A stretch of DNA of 64,000 bases, taken from positions 4,484,682 to 4,548,681 of the forward strand of contig JAQFVV010012398.1 of NCBI GenBank assembly GCA_028023455.1, given 5' to 3'. Within the stretch, counting starts at the first letter, position 1. The number at the start of each line of letters is the position of its first letter. This DNA comes from Epiperipatus broadwayi. Its lineage: Eukaryota > Onychophora > Udeonychophora > Euonychophora > Peripatidae. The translations under genes were made by a program, and so were the position numbers. The notes below the pieces were generated by a model. The model made no database searches. It saw nothing but the letters and a program-made list of their open reading frames with translations, and was not told where the DNA came from. Below, one piece after another: positions 61,334 to 64,000 of the stretch.

Positions 61334-61902
61334 TGGGCCAGATCATAATCTCTCACACATACAATCAGTGCTCATCCAACTTCTTAAAACTTTAATGGAC
61401 TGGCTTCAATCTTCTCACCCTTCCAAACATTCAATTGTCCATTTCATTTGAAAAAACAGTGATTGAATTCTCAAAGCCCTTGGTGGATTTGATGTTATAG
61501 TCATACCCATGTAGACATTGTCAATCTAACCCCTCATATTAATCAACCATTATGTATCCATTTATATTAAATAAGAGAAGAATGGACTGTATTTATACTA
61601 TGATATAACCTATTTCCAAGGCAATATGCAATTAACCTATTCATTCATTATACTATTTATTATGGTAAATAGAGAAACTTGAATTTAGAATTTTCAGCTT
61701 ATATTCTACATGGGAAAGACTACAATACCAAATCTACTAAGGACTTTGAGCATTTCATCACTGGTTTTTCAATGAAATGGAGAGTTGAAATGTTGAAAGG
61801 ATGAGAAGATTGAAGCCTGTTCATTAAAGTTTAAGGAATTACTATTTTAATCTAGGCTGAGCACCGATTGTGTATATGTGTGAGAGATTATGATCAGGTC
61901 CA
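61334..61902. repeat. Fold-back element, arms about 170-185 bp
   Basis: The left arm (61334-61502) and right arm (61718-61902) are imperfect inverted repeats around a 215-base centre. Outer match: GATCATAATCTCTCACACA (61341) with TGTGTGAGAGATTATGATC (ending 61895). Inner match: GATTTGATGTTATAGTC with GACTACAATACCAAATC. No coding region or ribozyme core was recognised and no target duplication is obvious. Candidates are a fold-back MITE or a head-to-head pair of an unidentified repeat. Confidence 0.75.
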
Positions 61903-64000
61903 ATTGGTGAGCTGTTTCTGCATAATATATATAATTATTGTACTAGTCAAAACATGGTTATCCATCTAACATGAGCTGGAACTCAAAAATGTACTTCAAA
62001 CCCACCCAAGCCCAAGATTTAGATCAGGGATCAACCTGAAATCGAACCCACTCCATAATCCCAGATCAAACACCTAATAAACAACATATAATGATCGCAC
62101 ATGAGAATTTATTTTAAATCCAGCCCACTAGCAGAGCGGAGAAGGCAATGAGACATCTAGTACTATGACTTAACTAAAATATGTATACACATGGCTGTAC
62201 ATTTGAAAGTGGAGAAAAAGGAATTTGAACTATTCAAACAAGTTAAGCAGTAAATATTAGTTTAATATAATGACAAATTATTTACATACATTTATAAATG
62301 AACTACCTACATTAGTATGTGCATGAATGAGCAAGCGGTCTACCAAACGATAGATAATTATATATTGTCATTCATGCTATATTTCTCATATGTTCTTTTC
62401 TTAATTAAATGACATACACTATAAATAAACACAATCTTTGATGGGTCCAATATTAAGATGCTAATCAATTAGAAAGAATTTACATAAAATTGCTATTAAC
62501 GCTTTGAGTTATGGTTCTGAAACATGGTGACTAACATTATTTCAGGGAGCGTTTCAAGATTCATTACAGATATAATATAAACTATTTTCACACCATTATG
62601 GTCATGAAAATAAATAAAATACATTTGAAAATTACATTTAATTTTATGACAAAATATTTATTGAAAAAAAACATTTAAAAGATAGAAATGCTTGATTTTC
62701 CCCAAGGCAGATACCCTTAAATATAGAAATACTAAATTATGACGGCGGGACTGTATAAGATTGTACCAAATTAAATTAATAAAACTAGTAGTGATAATCA
62801 GTATTTTATACATATAATTAAGCTGAGTGCAATGTTAATATTAGAGCATTGAAACTGGGCCATGAAGCAAAAGAAATAATAATATGAAGAAGTTTGCAGT
62901 GCTGAGATCATGGCAAAGAAATAACAGGAAAAGTCATGCTTCTGGATGAAAGACAAAGTCTAAGACCCTTCTTGGGCAGAACTTAGAGAAATGTGGATAA
63001 GGCATGCCTTGGGCATCATTGACATGCAGGTCTTTTATATGAAGAAAGTGGATAGGCATAGCATGTTCCAGACTTACAGGAATTACTGCCAGAGGCCTTT
63101 TTATATGAAATAAGTGGTCCTGGAAAGGTCAACTATCCTCAGGACAAGGCTTGAAAAGAAATATGGGTTCAAACTTGTCACAACCCCCAGATTAAAAAGC
63201 ACATATATATAATCATGACGATAAGGCCAAATGTCAGTAACACCCTAATGATAAATGTCACTAACAATATTGAATAAGTTTTACTGCTTTAAAAATAAAT
63301 GACCCTACTTTGAATGCCATAATTTATACAGATAATGCATGATGCCACTGTAATATATATATATATATATATACAAGATTTTACTTAATAACTAAAATAG
63401 TAAAATATACATTAAAATTTACCTCCTTCCTTTTCTGCTGTTTAAAAATGATTCAATCCCACCTTTACAGATTTTACAACAACTGAGAATATTTAAGCAT
63501 ATATTTTAAGAGTATGGAAAAAAAATAACTAGTAGTTATATACAGAAAATAATTAATAAGTCACTCTTGCAGAATTGAATAAATAATATTTTAAACGATT
63601 TCAGAGCATTAATTAGCTTGAGTTCTGGATTCACCCTGGATAGAAAATCCAGAGTTAAACAAATAACAATTTTTTACACTAAAACATAAACAAAATGTTG
63701 ACTTGTAAAAACAATCTGGCAAGTGTATTAATTAATAATGCATTATGTTTAAAGGGGATGTTAATAACCTTGATTCATGAAGATTTACTTAAAAAGAAAG
63801 AAAAGATTTTAGAAATTCGACTCATCAGATTGCTTGAGATTGGCATATTAATAATTAAAATAGACATATAAAATATATAAATAAATGACCGCACTAAAGT
63901 TAAAGAAAGTTAGAGCATATGAGAGAGAATTAAATTTATAGAAATCATTTTAGAGCAATTTACATATTATATTAGAAATAAAGTTAAATGATACATTAGG
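61903..64000. other. Unannotated region to window end
   Basis: A segment near 62500 reads AINALSYGSETW on the plus strand. This resembles the LxYGSETW block of RTE-type LINEs and may be a small relic, but no neighbouring motif supports it. A TA run lies at 63352-63373. The stretch 62870-63190 is less AT-rich with repeated TTTTATATGAAGAAAGTGG-like words and is otherwise unidentified. Confidence 0.4.

Noticed and set aside
61122-61451. 109-codon open frame with an Ile-Tyr repeat
   Set aside because: Translation of the TA microsatellite running into a fold-back arm; no domain.

Overview
The window is a gene-poor, strongly AT-rich piece of an animal nuclear genome, almost certainly from an invertebrate. 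The evidence is the repeat content: Penelope-like elements (PLEs), an RTE-type LINE, a second LINE, Ty3/Gypsy remnants, a ZBED/GTF2IRD2-like hAT transposon, tRNA-derived SINEs, hammerhead-ribozyme (HHR) repeats of the retrozyme kind, GATA/GACA and TA microsatellites, and CCCTAA-like repeats inside a transposon. The species cannot be named from the sequence. No intact host protein gene was recognised and no open reading frame exceeds about 200 codons. Nearly all coding similarity is to decayed transposable elements, recognised from translated motifs by eye and not by database search.

Layout. 1-5300: a tandem ~444-bp repeat (1868-2820) whose units each carry an HHR-like motif, an RTE fragment, a 407-bp tandem duplication with TATA motifs, and a SINE with 14-bp target-site duplications. 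5300-10640: featureless AT-rich DNA. 10640-13240: decayed Gypsy pol, split by a 1.1-unit copy of the 444-bp repeat bounded by identical 43-bp direct repeats. 14550-25790: a nested stack of elements. An old minus-strand PLE (parts at 15970-16620 and 25290-25790) was split by an 8.65-kb head-to-head inverted pair of a younger PLE (16631-25281). That pair was itself hit by a 4.05-kb hAT element with 8-bp target duplications, a 1.23-kb inverted-repeat element carrying telomere-like repeats, and a SINE. A third PLE remnant lies at 14550-15210. 27300-30070: a 62-bp tandem repeat, a nearly identical 522-bp tandem duplication and a 480-bp GATA/GACA microsatellite. 34566-44760: two RTE fragments, a SINE and a 3.1-kb Gypsy element with both LTRs but no recognisable reverse transcriptase. 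45159-49575: short duplications and a 5'-truncated LINE. 54345-58700: a fourth PLE remnant, directly followed by a copy of an HHR-bearing repeat, then a 428-bp hAT-type MITE and a second, inverted-arm copy of that repeat. 61159-61902: a TA microsatellite and a 570-bp fold-back.

How the parts fit together. The most interesting signal is a set of HHR-like motifs in two related short repeat families (copies near 2.2, 2.7, 11.8, 55.2 and 58.6 kb). All show the order stem I, CUGANGA-like core, a 13-nt stem-loop II, GAAA, a very small stem III, an NUH cleavage triplet and stem I again. This is the architecture of metazoan retrozymes, non-coding retroelements thought to be moved by PLE machinery. 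PLE remnants with GIY-YIG endonuclease and reverse transcriptase motifs occur in the same window, one directly abutting a ribozyme repeat. Every enzyme-coding element here is broken, so any present mobility would need a source elsewhere in the genome.
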